A stretch of DNA of 64,000 nt. Source: Prochilodus magdalenae. Taxonomy: Eukaryota > Chordata > Actinopteri > Characiformes > Prochilodontidae. How positions within the stretch are numbered: position 1 is the first letter of the stretch; every line of letters begins with the position of its first letter. Positions 34,022 through 46,800 of the stretch are shown in pieces. The DNA is taken from positions 124,001 through 188,000 of the forward strand of contig JAMWET010001294.1 of assembly GCA_024036415.1 (NCBI GenBank). Direction: 5' to 3'. The notes beneath the pieces were generated by a model, which was given only the letters and a program-made list of their open reading frames with translations, was not told the origin of the DNA and ran no database searches. The translations under genes and the position numbers were made by a program.

Positions 34022-34027
34022 AATAAA
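34022..34027 (+). terminator. Poly(A) signal of rcan1
   Basis: AATAAA about 800 nt after the rcan1 stop. It gives a 3' UTR of roughly 33228-34045. It is the best candidate I see. Confidence 0.55.
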
Positions 34028-34319
34028 ACAGGATTGACCGAACTGGTGCCAGCCCGTTACTTATTTTTCTTTATTATTTGTCTCTTGCTTGCTAATTGTT
34101 TAGACTACCACAATGTGTGCATTCCAGCAAATCATGTGCTACACGATGGCAGTGCCTAGTATACATCATGCCAACCAGTATTTCTGCTATCAGTTAGTGT
34201 TTATTAAAGTTCTGAAGTGTGCAAACCAAGTCACTCTAGCTTTAAATAGCTTATTCATCTTTATTACACAGTCGATTTAAGGATTTGTTGGTAAGTAACT
34301 GGGTATCCCTTGGACTAAA

Positions 34320-34960
34320 AGGGCTATGGGGGCCAGGGGAGAATGCCTAGAAGCTTGCAAACAAATCAGTCACAACCATTTTGAAGTCAAAGGCCAGTGT
34401 CCACCAACAAAGATCATGAACATGTGGCACTTGTGGGGTCTGGACTGTTTAGGAAAAGATCACTGCAGAATCCCTGTTAGAGCAAACCCAGTTTCCTTTT
34501 GCATCATGAAGATGGAAGGATCATAGTTTGGCACAGCATGGGTGCATGAAGCCATCCTGTCATCAGCAGTATATGTCAGTGGTGGAAGAGTGATGTCATG
34601 TGAAATGTTTTCCTGGCACACATTAGGGTCTCTGTTAGCCACTGAAGAATGTTGGGACATATATATCTGAACATCACTGCTAACTCGTTTACTCCTTTCA
34701 AGTGTATACAGCCCACAGATCTTAACCCTACCTACCATTTTAGGATGTTTTAGTCAGAAATGCTCTGCTTAATGCAGGTCTCCACCATCATTCATTTTGT
34801 AGTATGGGCACAATGCAGTCAGTATCTTGCAAAACCCATGCATAGTCAAATTCATAATGCTTTGAAAGCCAAATGAAACACAGGCTGGTTTGTTTTATTG
34901 GCAGTGTTCCAAACTTTGACTGACTATGATCAGTTCACTTCTATCATGTATGTTGCTAAG
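34320..34960 (+). mobile_element. Decayed Tc1-like transposon
   Basis: A segment near 34580-34640, TCATGTGAAATGTTTTCCTG followed by GCACACATTAGGGTC, resembles a fish Tc1-type element (VMWNVFSWHTLG-like). The rest is heavily mutated and no intact frame remains. Confidence 0.45.
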
Positions 34961-35135
34961 GCCCTAATACACATGACGATCTACTCTAAAAGACTATAAA
35001 TAAAAAAAAACATTAATTCTAAATAAAAAGATCCCAGAAACCAAGCAATTTTCACACTAGCACTTTATAGTAGCATTTAATCTTATAATAAAACCAGCCA
35101 ATAAAACCATATTATGTATAATGGGTGGTTTTGGT

Positions 35136-35195
35136 CGGTTCTGTAAATCACTCTGGATAAGAGCGTCTGCTAAATGCCTTAAATGTAAATGTAAA
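35136..35195 (+). repeat. 3' tail of a tRNA-derived SINE
   Basis: CACTCTGGATAAGAGCGTCT followed by GCTAAATGCC and TAAATGTAAATGTAA is the same tail as in the SINE copies at 43.7-44.1 kb. The tRNA-like head is absent. Confidence 0.85.
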
Positions 35196-35544
35196 ACATG
35201 TATCGGCAGCAGTGGTAACTGAGATGATTAGGTGCTGTAGCTGTCATCTATCCACTCTACAGAGCATTGTTAGCATAGCCACCATCTATTAAGTCAAGTC
35301 ATGATTGAGTGTCCAGGAATTTTATAGGGCTGAGGAGGCAGCCGCAGGTTTTAAAGAGTCACCAACTCTCCAAAACAGTTTGCCAAAAAAATGGATTGTA
35401 ATAGTGTTAAACTATACTATTATATCTTTACAAATGAGCTGGAACCAGGATGCACACTCGCAATGTTAAAATACATTCATTTCTAAATTTACTTCACTCC
35501 TCAAATGTCTGGGTCCTTTCTTCCCATTTGAAAATAATTGCTAT

Positions 35545-35600
35545 ACACACACACACACATATCTATATATATATATATATATATATAGATAGATAGATGC
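35545..35600 (+). repeat. Compound (AC)n-(AT)n-(GATA)n microsatellite
   Basis: Adjacent short AC, AT and GATA runs between rcan1 and smim11. Confidence 0.95.
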
Positions 35601-36334
35601 CTTTGTGGATCTTGTTCATCTACAGGGCCCCTGAGTTCAGCTGTTTCCAACTGCCTTGTCCATGGCTGATATCATAAATGATAAAGGATTGTAATGTTGT
35701 AAAGATTTAAATGTACACCAAACTTTGGTTTTACCTTGTGTAATTATTTTCTCTACTCTTAATACAAAGTATTGTGCTACCTGCTCCAACACATCTATTC
35801 TAATGGAATTGATAATTACATGTTTAATTAAATCTAAAAAGGTAAAATCAATGGAGTACAATGATGTACAATGGTACGCCAGTGCTTGGGGTGACAATGA
35901 CCTATCACAAAACAACACAGTCTGCATCTTGTTGCCATCTAGTGGTGAAAATGTGTTTTATTAAGAGACCTGATAGTTTAACGTTGTAGTGCCCAAGCTA
36001 AGATGCTGCTTCAGCATCTATGTAAGTATGTGGTGTATGTACATAAAAGAGAACAGAGAATGTGCTAAAGAGCAGAGCCTGGTGGAATTCTTTATTCTAG
36101 TAACATTTCACAGCAGGCTAAGTTCAGGTTGACAAATACAAATTTAGTTTGCCTTGGCTATAGTACATGTCTGTTTGTATTGTTTTTAAAAATATTTCTA
36201 GGTACCATGTTGTCTCTCTTTGTGACATGCAATTGTTCATTAGGAACTCAGTGTTATTTGAGACCCTGAAGACAAAAATGTAGGTATATGTAAAAATAAT
36301 TATAAAAACTGAACACTGGAAAGTAATAACCTGT

Positions 36335-36503
36335 TCCAACAGTACAAAAATGTTTTATTTATAAAGTCCATCTGTTAAATAGTATTAAATAAGATGCTAA
36401 AAATAAGCAGCTAAATGATACAGTCCAATCCGCAGAATCTTCTGAACCTTTTGCACAACCGTGTGTGCAAGTAAAGCATGGCATCAAAGGTAGGTGTAGA
36501 TCT
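36335..36503 (-). other. Predicted smim11 3' UTR exon with poly(A) signal
   Basis: Acceptor after a C-rich tract. AATAAA on the minus strand at 36359-36354. Its short open frame is probably not coding, because the smim11 stop lies upstream. Confidence 0.55.
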
Positions 36504-38266
36504 CTGGGGGGGCAGGGAGATAAAAAGCTTGTTAGTGACAGTACCAAAAGCATTTTAAAATTAATTTTACATTTTTAAATGACTAAACGTTCAAAGACTT
36601 TTATTATTATTTTGTTTAAATGGAGAAATGTGAATTAAGGAAGCTTAACCTTATACACAGACAGGCCTACTTGTAACTCCACAACCACTTAACTATTTAG
36701 GTACACTTTATTGTACTCTGTTTGCCCCCTTTTATTTTACTCTTCAATGATCAGGACCCCCACATAGCAGGTATTATTTGGGTGGTGGATCATTCTCAGC
36801 ACTGCAGTGACCCTGATGTGGTGGTGGTGGTGGTTTCTTAGTATGCGTTGGACAGGTGTGAGTGGATCAGACACAGGAGTTTTCATACACCTCAGTGTCA
36901 CAGCTAGAGTAAGAATAGTTCACCAACCAAAAGTATTCAGTCAATGTCTGGTGGGCAGTTTTCTGTGACTAGACAATGACCAACACAAACTGTGAAACAG
37001 ATATACCATCATCTCTGATGATCTGCAGAGTGGACCACAAGGTAGAAGTGTCTAATAGAGAGAACAGTATTTAAAACGCTGCTTTGTCTGATCCATTTGT
37101 ACCAGGGCAACACACATTGAGACTGCGCTGCTAAAAATAATACACCAAATGTCTGTTTTATGGTACTGTGGGGGTCCGGACCACTAAAGAACAAGGTAAA
37201 AAGCCGCTAACAATGTATGCAGAGAAGCAGGTGGACTACAGTCTGTAATTGTAGATCTACAAACATGCACACGTAATGTTGTTTAATAATAGAGACACTT
37301 TTAGTTCATTCAAATTTAAAGTTAATTCACTTCATAAATGACTAGCTTACCATGTGACTGTTTTCTCTAATGCACCCTGGCATTCAGTCATCCTTCTTTT
37401 TGTTAATGAGTTCCTGGGTTTCCTGAGCGAGCTTCCTCTTCATCTCCATTTGCTGTTTAAGGGCTGCTTCTGCTCTCCTCTGCTGATATAGTTTAGCTCC
37501 AGCAAAGGCCAGACACAACAGCAGGGTCTTAGCTGCCAGAATGTAGAAGAGTAGTGGGACATTGTCCAAAGCCTACAACAAAAATATCAAAATCAGTTAA
37601 AAGAAATAGCGGTAGAATTCTAGCACAGGAAAAGTCCCCTCTGGAAATGTCTAGAACACCTGGCATAATCTGACATGGGTGGGGGTCGCTACTTTAGACA
37701 GCTGACCAACTGTATGTATATGTACCAGTTCCTCAATCAATGATTAATACTCAGCTAAGCAAGCGGTAACGCAGTCCTGCCGGGAAACGCAGAAACTTGG
37801 GCTAAAATGATAGAACAACCTCTATCTGTACTCAAAAGTAATAAACTCTCGTATGCCTACACATCTCTGCTGATTCTCGGAGCCCGTCTAGAAATGTCCA
37901 GAACAGCTGAGCCCAATCTGAAGAGGGGGCAGGGCAGTCAGCAGAGACAGCGCAGTAGCTGTTTATACATGTGTAATATCTGCTGTCCAGCGAGTCTTCC
38001 TTTCCAGTGTACTGTTATATTAGTGCTTATTCAGACACGAAGGCTATGCTGACTTTAACTGTATATCTCGTTTTGTGTGAAATATCAGAGATATTTAAAT
38101 ACATGATAACAGATATACATACATTCAAAACGCTTCAGAGACCGAAACTGCCTGGACTGAAGTGGAAGAAGGTTTTTAGGGAGGAACACAAAAGTTCACC
38201 ATATTCGTACATGATAATAAAATAACAAGATAAGAAAAAAAAGCTTCTTACCCGCCAGTTAATCAT
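36335..38266 (-). CDS. smim11: Small integral membrane protein 11 (smim11)
   Basis: A 67-residue single-pass membrane protein of unknown molecular function. Coding exons 38266-38252 (MINWR) and 37572-37384 (ALDNVPLLFYILAAKTLLLC and on to ELINKKKDD) join in phase 0 through donor GTAAGA and acceptor TTGTAG. It aligns with human SMIM11 (MNWKVLEHVPLLLYILAAKT...). The hydrophobic segment spans about residues 10-29, followed by a charged Lys/Glu/Gln-rich helical tail, probably cytosolic. The stop is followed 33 nt later by a perfect donor, GTAAGC (37350). An acceptor with a CCCCCCCAG tract precedes 36503, so a 3' UTR intron is predicted and the last non-coding exon runs 36503 to about 36335. The stretch 36335-37383 is therefore 3' UTR and intron. 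Confidence 0.9.
36715..37275. mobile_element. Long palindromic repeat element in smim11 3' UTR intron
   Basis: Two imperfect inverted arms. 36847-36873 (GTGAGTGGATCAGACA) pairs with 37085-37112 (TGTCTGATCCATTTGTACC). The outer parts pair too: CAGGACCCCCACATAGCAGG near 36752 with GTGGGGGTCCGGACCAC near 37168. The same family occurs as a single arm at 26.45 kb. It resembles a very common ostariophysan repeat and has no coding capacity. Confidence 0.8.
37384..37572 (-). CDS. smim11: smim11 coding exon 2
   Basis: 62 codons and a TGA stop. Contains the transmembrane segment and the basic tail. Confidence 0.95.
   Translation of the reverse strand, partial: ALDNVPLLFYILAAKTLLLCLAFAGAKLYQQRRAEAALKQQMEMKRKLAQETQELINKKKDD
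38252..38266 (-). CDS. smim11: smim11 coding exon 1
   Basis: Five codons, MINWR, then donor GTAAGA. Matches the MNWK start of mammalian SMIM11. Confidence 0.88.
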
Positions 38267-38480
38267 ATTTGTTGCTCCGTTTTATCACCTGTTCAGCACT
38301 GATCGATCCAGCACGTTCACATTAGTTCAGAAAACCATTCTTAAAATAGGCTAAGAAGGCGGAGCCAATCTACGATTAACCAATGAGGAATAACATCCAG
38401 AGCACAGTGTCAAGTTAGGCCAATCACAGCTCCCACTGGTTGGATAAGTCCATACCACTTCCTGCAGATCGGTGAAGAAT
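38267..38480 (-). promoter_or_regulatory. smim11 promoter with three CCAAT boxes
   Basis: CCAAT occurs on the plus strand at 38365-38369, 38380-38384 and 38420-38424, that is ATTGG on the gene's strand, 100-160 bp before the start codon. There is no TATA box, which fits a housekeeping NF-Y-type promoter. Functional role inferred. Confidence 0.5.
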
Positions 38481-38559
38481 CGCTGATCAGCAAATCATAA
38501 GTACAGGCAAATGTAACTTCCGGTACGGTACGCTATGATATGTATATCGCACTGCGGTA

Positions 38560-40058
38560 GATATGGCTTATTAGACTTTACTTAAAGGGACACAGACTTC
38601 TTAGGGCTATGACAGATTTTGCACGGAATGTCTACTTTGAGAAATATATAAACCTTAAAACTCTGTATACGAATCTGTAAAAACGCGTCTTACAGATTTT
38701 GACAACAAAAAAACAGTTTGGTTGCCTGTCCAGGAAAAAAAATATTAATTCCTGGACACAAAATCCCCAGCCATAGATACTTTGTTGGTACATAATTGTT
38801 ATATCGTTTTTTCTCCTCCCAGTAATAGGACAGTTAATTAACTTATCATTAGCTGTTTTCAGCAGAGTAAAGGTTGATCAGGGCTAACCTCTACAGTACA
38901 GAAACCAGTACAGTAGGTTCGGGGCTCACAGTTTGTAGTTCTTGTGTTCTATGTGTCCAGCCATTGCAGTATTACAGACCAAGCCCTTGGCTAAAAATGA
39001 TTTTCCATACAGATGCTCCAGTTCACACTATGATTATGTCTAAAAACAGGTGTGCTTTAAAGTGCGTTTTATTGTACTCTGTGTTGCTAAGATGCTAATT
39101 TCTGTGAGTTTTTCCTCCTTTCTTTGTGTTTGCATTTTTCTAGCCTTATAAATAACGCAAAAAGTGTGTTAACCACCAGGGGGAGTGAGAACCCTGTTGT
39201 TGATGCTAAGGGGTGGAGCTGTGAGCATGAGTGTACAGTAGTGGGTAAATTTTTTATTTTTATTTTATTTATTTATTTATTTGCTTTTAAAAAATATATT
39301 AATGTCAAATGATATGCGACATCAAACCAAGACGGAGTACGAAAAAAGGTGCACAATTTTTGTTTTTTGGTTTTTTTTTGGATATGGCCTACTCATCATT
39401 TTGTGACACATAAGACCACCCTTAAGGACATTTTAGCAAACCAACATGGTAACATTCCACCTACATTATTAACACAGTATTTTACTAGTAACAAGAAATC
39501 CATTGATTAATTAACTGATGGTGACAAAAGCTAAGCGTTCTATAATGTTTCTGAAAGTTCCTATGTGTCCACTCAGGCAGGAATGCGTTTCCCTCAAAAA
39601 AAATCTCTTGGGGTTTTGTCAACATGGCATCTGAGAAAAGTCTACGCCATAAAAATGCTTAAGAAACAGAGTCACTGCTTGACTGAAATTCAGAGGAACA
39701 AAGGGCAGCAAGGGTCACACAAGTCAGCTCAGCTGCCACTTCTTGTGGTGCTTGCTCAGCTGCATTATCAATGCAATGAAAACCTCAGTTTAGAAATCAG
39801 GGTCGTTTGAAGGTTGTGGAATGTATACATCAACAGTTGTGACTGAACATCTAAAAATAAATTAAGACACACTCTTAGTCCTTCCAAAAATGCAAGTGCC
39901 TAGGTAGCCTAGGTAGACAGCAAGTGATCACAGACATGGCCCTAAATCTGCGTTCTACAATATGCATTACATAATTACTTCGAATTAGTGGGCTGTGACA
40001 AACACGGCTAGATTTGATTCAATAGATTTGCAACAAAGCCAGCGATTGAATGTTTTAA

Positions 40059-40093
<35 letters not shown>

Positions 40094-40530
40094 GGGACTT
40101 TTACTGGACCAACTTTACTGTATAGGAGAGCAACACAACATTGTGCTCATTTAAGTTTTTTTTTTGCAGTTTTATGTAATATACATTCCTAAGAGAAGAA
40201 AAACGTTCCCTTTTCTTCAGTACAGTGCCACAGAAATCTTTAGAATTATTTCTACATAAAGTGTTAAAACAAAAAATCTATAAAAAATTATCATTTTGAT
40301 TACCGGCATGAAATAACTATAATGGATAGTTTGACGAATAGTTAAAGGAACTTTTTTGCCTTTTGACTATATGCAGCTATGGAGAGCCTTTAAAAGTATA
40401 TGAAACTTACATGAAGTGTAAAGACATAATGCTATTCTGAACCTTTATTAAGAGGAAGTATTGTACAAGAATACAAGGACAAGTTTGAAAACAGCTGAAG
40501 ATCACTGTACCTAGCTGTTATAGCTCTATT
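38560..40530. other. Intergenic, no gene seen
   Basis: AT-rich. Short (ATTT)n tract at about 39246-39283. Confidence 0.45.
40057..40093 (+). repeat. (AAAT)n microsatellite
   Basis: About nine AAAT units. Confidence 0.97.
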
Positions 40531-40539
40531 GTGAACCTA

Positions 40540-40960
40540 ATTTAATCTGTCTCCACTTATGACAGGGGTCAAGCTGCTTTGCAGCACAGTAGAAGTCAGT
40601 GCGAGCCCCATCTGAACAAACACAGACAGAGAAGTGAGGTGCGTGTGGAATGTCACGCCTTCTCGGCAGGCTGACCCTCCCTGCTCCCCTTGCTCCACAG
40701 GCCTCCTCTCCCAACTGGGAGACCAAACGCTCAGCCTGCTGGGTGAAACAACACTGGATTCTGGGAAACTGGGGCCTTTTTTGGACCCTTCATAGAACAA
40801 CACCAGCAAGCTTGTGCAGCTGACTAGTCGTGTTTGTCAAAGAGAGCAGTGGGGGGACGGGAGTTTGGAGAACTGTGCTAGTTTTGCAGTGACTATGAGG
40901 AGAGATCCTGTATGTTACATTGCCAGACAGGCTCAGATGCTGGTGGCAAATAAAACATTA
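40540..40960. other. Less AT-rich island of unknown function
   Basis: Richer in G and C than its flanks, with short open frames on both strands and AATAAA at about 40949. No family is recognised. It could be a conserved non-coding element, an RNA exon or an old repeat. Confidence 0.3.
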
Positions 40961-41828
40961 CACATCTTAGAGAAGAGTCTAAATAACATCTTGAATTGCT
41001 TTTTACTGTTAATGGTGAAAATCTAGGTCATAAGTTTACTGATGATCATGCAGTCTTAAAAATAAAAGCTCTGCACTTAGACATAGAAAAAGCTTTAATT
41101 AGTATGGAACCTTTTGTCACTGTCCAATGAAAAACGTTTATTTGCATTTTTGTTAAGTTTCACCTTTATGTATGATTTGAACACAGCAGGTGCTGTTTAC
41201 ACTGTGTGTAAAATTTCATAATGAATGGACCAACTGAAACGGTCCAAAACCATGTCAAAAACACTGGTTCTATTGACATACATTAATATTACATTAGGTT
41301 TTTTGCCCTCTCGTGTGAAGTTGCCATTTTGGAGATACTTGTTTGTCTTTGGACAGCGACAATATATGATACATTTTATTATTGCGATACACAATGCTTC
41401 ATCAGTGGTCATAACTGCAAATTTCTTCTAACAAGAGAGCGTAATTAGTTCTGTTTAGATGGTTTTATTTTTGTGCCCAATGTAAAATGTTGAATAAAAG
41501 ACCTTGTGCTCTGAGATTATGATGACTGCTAAAATAAGGTGTATTTAGTGTATATGTGTATTGTACAAATGCCCTACTTGTATGGCATCTCTGCAAATAA
41601 CCTGTTTTGTACCATCCATTTTAGGAATGTAGTAAAGTAAGATATATAATATATGTAGGGTAAATATGAAAATCACACGATACTGTTTCTAAGGGGTTTT
41701 GACACTAATGCTCCTAGTAACTGCTTGCTGTTCCTACTTCCTACTCATTGGCTTTAAATTGATCAGATGTGGGTAACGATTTTGACCGATTCTTTTTGAA
41801 ATTATACTTTCAAAAAGAATAGATAGTT

Positions 41829-42120
41829 ATGTTTTCTACACCCATCCATCATTTAAATCGCATATCTTCTTGGGTCATAGGGGGTTCTGGAGCCTATAGT
41901 AGTCCTGAGCAGAAGGCAGGAAACATCCAGGATAGGCTGCAGATACAGATACACTCATCCGCACCTAGGGGGAATGTAATAACTCCAACTTGCCTGGCTG
42001 CACGACTTTGGACTATGGAAACCCATGCAGCCACAGGGAGAACATGAACACAGAACTGCACACAGGAAGGAGCCTGTTCATCCAGCTGAGGAATTGAACC
42101 CAGGTCCTCCTTGCTGTGAG
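41829..42120 (+). repeat. Fish interspersed repeat, possibly L2-type 3' end
   Basis: Begins near CACCCATCCATCAT and contains GGGTCATAGGGGGTTCTGGA, ACAGGGAGAACATG and GAATTGAACCCAGGTCCTCC, motifs of a very common fish repeat. I think it is related to L2/Maui-type LINE ends, but the class is uncertain. Confidence 0.65.
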
Positions 42121-43694
42121 GTGACAGCTAGTGATGGGGAATTGACTCCAAAAGGGTTGATTCTTTGATTTCAGCCAGTCTTGTCATTCAAGTTGAGGTT
42201 GACGCATGCCCAAAGACTCTGTCGTGTTTTTTAACTGTAATCAACTTGAAGACAGTTGAGTGTAAGCGTGTAAAGAGTGAGAGTTTAATTACCAGCTTTA
42301 AACAAGGCCAGTGTCCCTCACCACCTGCTGTAGCACTAAATCTGCTTTCTATACACCTGGAACCTCAGCTTTTTATTTTCTTGATGATTTAGGATGCAGT
42401 TATTAGAAATGGTACAAGGAATTTAAACTAAAAACAAACAATGCTTTTCACCAGAATACATAGGACATATGTGAAATTAGAGTCTTTTTAAATTTCTATT
42501 CCAACTTAAATACCACCAAACTTGTAGTCTGGCACTGGTGCCCCAATAAGGCCAACAAGGCTGTCGAATATTACACTGGCAAATATGAAGCCACTTAAGG
42601 CCCTTAAAAAGAGCAACTAAACTACATCCGTCTCAGTGTGTGAAATATGCTGACACACTCAAAAGTGGCTAACTTTTAGGATGGTATAATATGTATCCCA
42701 TTATCCCCTGCTCTGTCTGGGTTAAAATGAAATGGAGTCAGGAAGTCAGTTCCATTCCAGTCAAAAGTCAGAGTCATGTCTTGGACTCAAAGTGTCCAGG
42801 CCTTAAATCAGTTTTGCCTCTGCTCAGCAGCAGCCCTTTTTGTTGCCAATTCCTAATGCAGTCACTTAGTCTTCTTCCAACCATATACCAGAAAGGTATA
42901 TGTCTAGACTATTAAGTATGCTGTGTCCACCATCCTGAGACCATACTTCAGCTCTAAAAGGTAAGATTGTGAAGGGATTCTCAAAGATCTTTGTTCTTTT
43001 CAAACTACTCTGACCTGAATCTGTCATAAGCCCCTCAAGACTGTAGCAGCTTGTTCAATAAGCTGTCTGTGTTACTGTGTAATAGCTCCCTGGTATTTCC
43101 AGGAAGGATTTCCAGGAGTTTTTTCAATGTTCGGATGTTGATTTCAGTGTTACAGGGATCACAAGAAATTCACATTTACCTATAGTGTGTTGGTGTAAAA
43201 CATGGTAGTACAGTAGTACAGAACAGAAAGCATTAGAGCTTTTTCATTTCAATGGAATTTTGTTCCTAGACCCTCCTACCTTTGCTTCACAGAGAGTGTT
43301 GTTGGGTATCAACTTGTATGTCAATGATATAAGTCATGACATTCATGTGACTGTAAAAAATTATCCGTTAACAATGTTGATTGGTTAATGGTACAATCAT
43401 GACAATAGCCAAGCTTACAAGAACCATGCCCAGTGTTCATGCATAAGTAGTGACATAAATCTAGAAGACAAGTTCTAAAAGTTATTAAGTTATAATTTAT
43501 AAGTGCATTCCTGATGTTTGAAATGCCCTCGGAAACCGGAAACTTTTTATGCTGTCCAGTAGTGCTAGCAAGGCACTTTTTAAAATGCTAAACCCAGTAA
43601 AAGGATTGGAAAGGACAATTTTACACCACGGCAGACATAAGAATGTGAATCTGTGTCTGTGAATTTCAATATATTGTTTGACATTTATGCAGTT

Positions 43695-44125
43695 GATGTG
43701 GCACAGATGACACCACTACCTGCCAGTAAGCTTGGTTGGTGTAGCTCAGCGGATAACACCCCTACCTGCCAGGGAGTCAGCACTACATATGGGAAACAGG
43801 GGTTTAAATACTGGTTTGGGTGACTATGCTGTACTACACCAATAAAAGTCCTTGGGCATGACTCTTAACACCACATTTGCCTAGCTGTAATATGATTAAC
43901 CTTGTAAGTTGCTCTGGATAAGAGCGTCAGCTAAATGCCATAAATGTAAATGTAAGCTACCACCTCATGTTGAAGACTGGGGTTTGATTCCTAGTCTTGA
44001 TGACTATGCTGCACTCAGAGCCCTTGGGCAAGACTCCTTACACTACATTGGCCTATCCCTAATATGATTAAACTTGTAAGTTGCTCTGGATAAGAGTGCC
44101 AGCTAGATGTGTAAGAAATGCAAAA
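43695..44125 (+). repeat. Tandem tRNA-derived SINE copies
   Basis: The first full copy starts GGTTGGTGTAGCTCAGC at 43734 (box A-like). Its tail, GCTCTGGATAAGAGCGTC then TAAATGTAAATGTAA, ends near 43955. A second copy, without its head, follows at once. It has a good box B-like GGTTTGATTCC near 44000 and the same tail at about 44080-44110. A fragment of another head precedes at 43695-43730. This is repeat DNA, not a tRNA gene. Confidence 0.85.
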
Positions 44126-44129
44126 ATGT

Positions 44130-46800
44130 CTAGCATTAAAATCTTAAATTTAGTGTATGCAAAATTCTCTCATCCAGCCTGTGTAATTGTAAATGGACAA
44201 ACAGGACAGGACAAAAGTCACTAACTCATTTTAATACAAGAACAGTAAGCTGAAAGTCTTGGAAAAAAACTTATACTTCCATAATCTGGAACAGAAGTAG
44301 CTCCTGTCTATGGCATTATTAAGGATTTTTTAAAGAATATTCCAGTCCATGCAACCTGTTTGTTTTCAGGGACAAAAATGCCACTTGAAGCTTACAGAAT
44401 AAAAATGTGGCCGCAGTTATTAGAAACTAAATAAAAGCTCAGTGGACTGCAGTGATTAGGAATAGTGTTCTATCAGGGTAGATTTTTATCAGATTTCACT
44501 GTAGAACCCCCATGCATGGTAATTCAGGAGCACATACCATAGGTTATTGCTTGTTTACATCCTCACACTCCACTCCACTATACTGCACTTCAGTCATTTA
44601 GTAAGTTTATATGCTGGTCTAGACCCAGAATTCCAAAATGCAAATCAAAATTGAACGGTTTACTATTCATACCAATACTAGCCTCAGATGATGAAAGGGC
44701 ACATATTATGGCCCAGAGTTCATGAGTACTCATTTGTGTTATTCAGTTTTAGACCTTAAATCTTTTCATAATATTATGCACCACACCGGGGTAAAATGCC
44801 CATATCAGCACCCAAAGGGGAACATGAACTGTTGAATATTTGCTAATGCATTTTTTGGCAAAGTGACGAGTTTCTATCCATCTATGCTCATTAAGCCTAG
44901 GCTTTTTGTCTGGGTGCTCCTTTAACACATTTTAAAGGTGTTTTATGAACATTTCACAATGTCCTTAGACAAAAAACAGATCCATGCCAACTTTTGGAAC
45001 ATGGTGCAGTCATCACTTTCAGGATAAGCATATATTCACAAAAAAATTGATTACAAAATTAGATTAATCACGTCTTTATGTTTTATCACTGTTTTATTTA
45101 CATTTCATCTACTGTTCCAGCATTTTGAAAATTACATTTGTGTATTTGTATGTGCAGTTTCACAGCTATTGGTAACGGTCTAAGTACTCTGTGGGAGGGA
45201 TTTTAATTCCAGGATCTTCCACAGATGTTTGAAAACATTCATTAAATTAGTTAATTAAAATGTCAGTAGACCCTTCAATGTTTATTTTTTAGATTAAATG
45301 CTAGCTAGTTTCTGATTAGTACTGTTACATTTATTTCTGAAAATACATAAACGCATGAAAGAAATATCACCAGAAAGAATCAGGCTGCACAGTGTGTTAA
45401 GAACTGGCAAAATCATCTCCATTGTGTTTTTATTTTACCATAATTGTCAACAATTCGATTTGGTTTAGTCTGTTCTCTTTATGTTTACCACCACTTAAAA
45501 TTCGTTACTTGGTACACATGATATGGTAACTGTAAGCTATCCATCCATGTTTACAAAAATTCAGATTGTGTCTACATGTAAGTGCAATTTACAACAATGT
45601 TGTGTGTGTGAAAATATCTACATGTAGATCAGAAAATTCTTTATGTAACAATACTGTTCTGCATGGTAACATGGCATTTTAAACTGGAAACTTTCAACAA
45701 ACTGAGTGCTGATAGATCAATTATTAAAAATGACCATAGTGCAGCTGATTCGATTCCAAAAGTGAGATTACTTTGATACTTACTTTTCTCCATTACACTC
45801 ACTTTGACCTTCCTCTTCTTTGGTGCAACCCCAGATGTGCATCAGCACATGATGATCCAGAACATGCCACGTATATACGAGTCGATATAAAAGTATGATA
45901 GTGAGTGCTCTGAATGACGAGCAACTTTATTTTTTTAGTTTTCTTTAGTTTAGTTTTTTATATTTTTACCTGCAGGGAATCTTTTGGTCCTTTGGTTGTC
46001 ACTGCTTGTGCTATATATGCATGTGAAAACCCAGTGTAAGATGTATTCAGATGATGAAGAGCTTAATTATTCAGCTTTGACAGTTTTTCTTTAGGCCACA
46101 AGCCCCTAATTAAAGTTATGGAGTGGAGTCTAATTAAAGCTGTGGAAGGCAAACCTTCCTTATATGTGTGAGTGATGCCTAGGCTCACGTGCTAGTGCAC
46201 CAGATGCTACTCGACAGCCCCTTCTGCTGTAGTGGCCTCTGGTGTCGTAGCTTAATTAGTGATTGGTTATCCAAGTCATGTCCAGGAGCACCCAGAGGGC
46301 TGAGGCTATATAGTATCAGACATCATCTGACTTAAAACCACTGAATTCTTTTTAAGGTACTCACAAGAACAAAATGGATTTTAAATTAAAAGTACTTTTT
46401 GAGTGATTGATATTGACTGAAACAAGCATGTATTGATCAAACAGATTTATTTTATTGGTCTCCTCATTTCCCAAATATTTACAGGCTGGTACTAAAAGAA
46501 GAAGGGATGCTAAACAATGGCAGACATGACCCCATCCCAAGTATTATTAGATGCATCGTTACCATCTAGCTTTAAATGAGTTAATCATTTTCATGAAATG
46601 GTAAAATATCTTACTTTCGACATTTAAAATATGTTCTATGTTCTATTGTAAATAAAACATGAGTTCTATTGCATTCTGTTTTAATTTACACTATTAAAGT
46701 CCATTCTGTCCATCCATCAAACCAAAGCTGCGAAAAACAGCTTTTTTGGAATTGCGTTTGTATATTAAGCTCTTTTAAAAATCATTGTTCAAGGATGGCT
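44130..46800. other. Intergenic, no gene seen
   Basis: AT-rich with no supported gene. Confidence 0.45.

Noticed and set aside
36359..36498. Minus-strand frame read as a C-terminal coding exon
   Set aside because: The smim11 stop lies upstream and the segment sits between a strong acceptor and a poly(A) signal, so a 3' UTR exon explains it better.
43734..43810. tRNA gene
   Set aside because: The tRNA-like head continues into a shared SINE body and tail, and the cloverleaf is degenerate.
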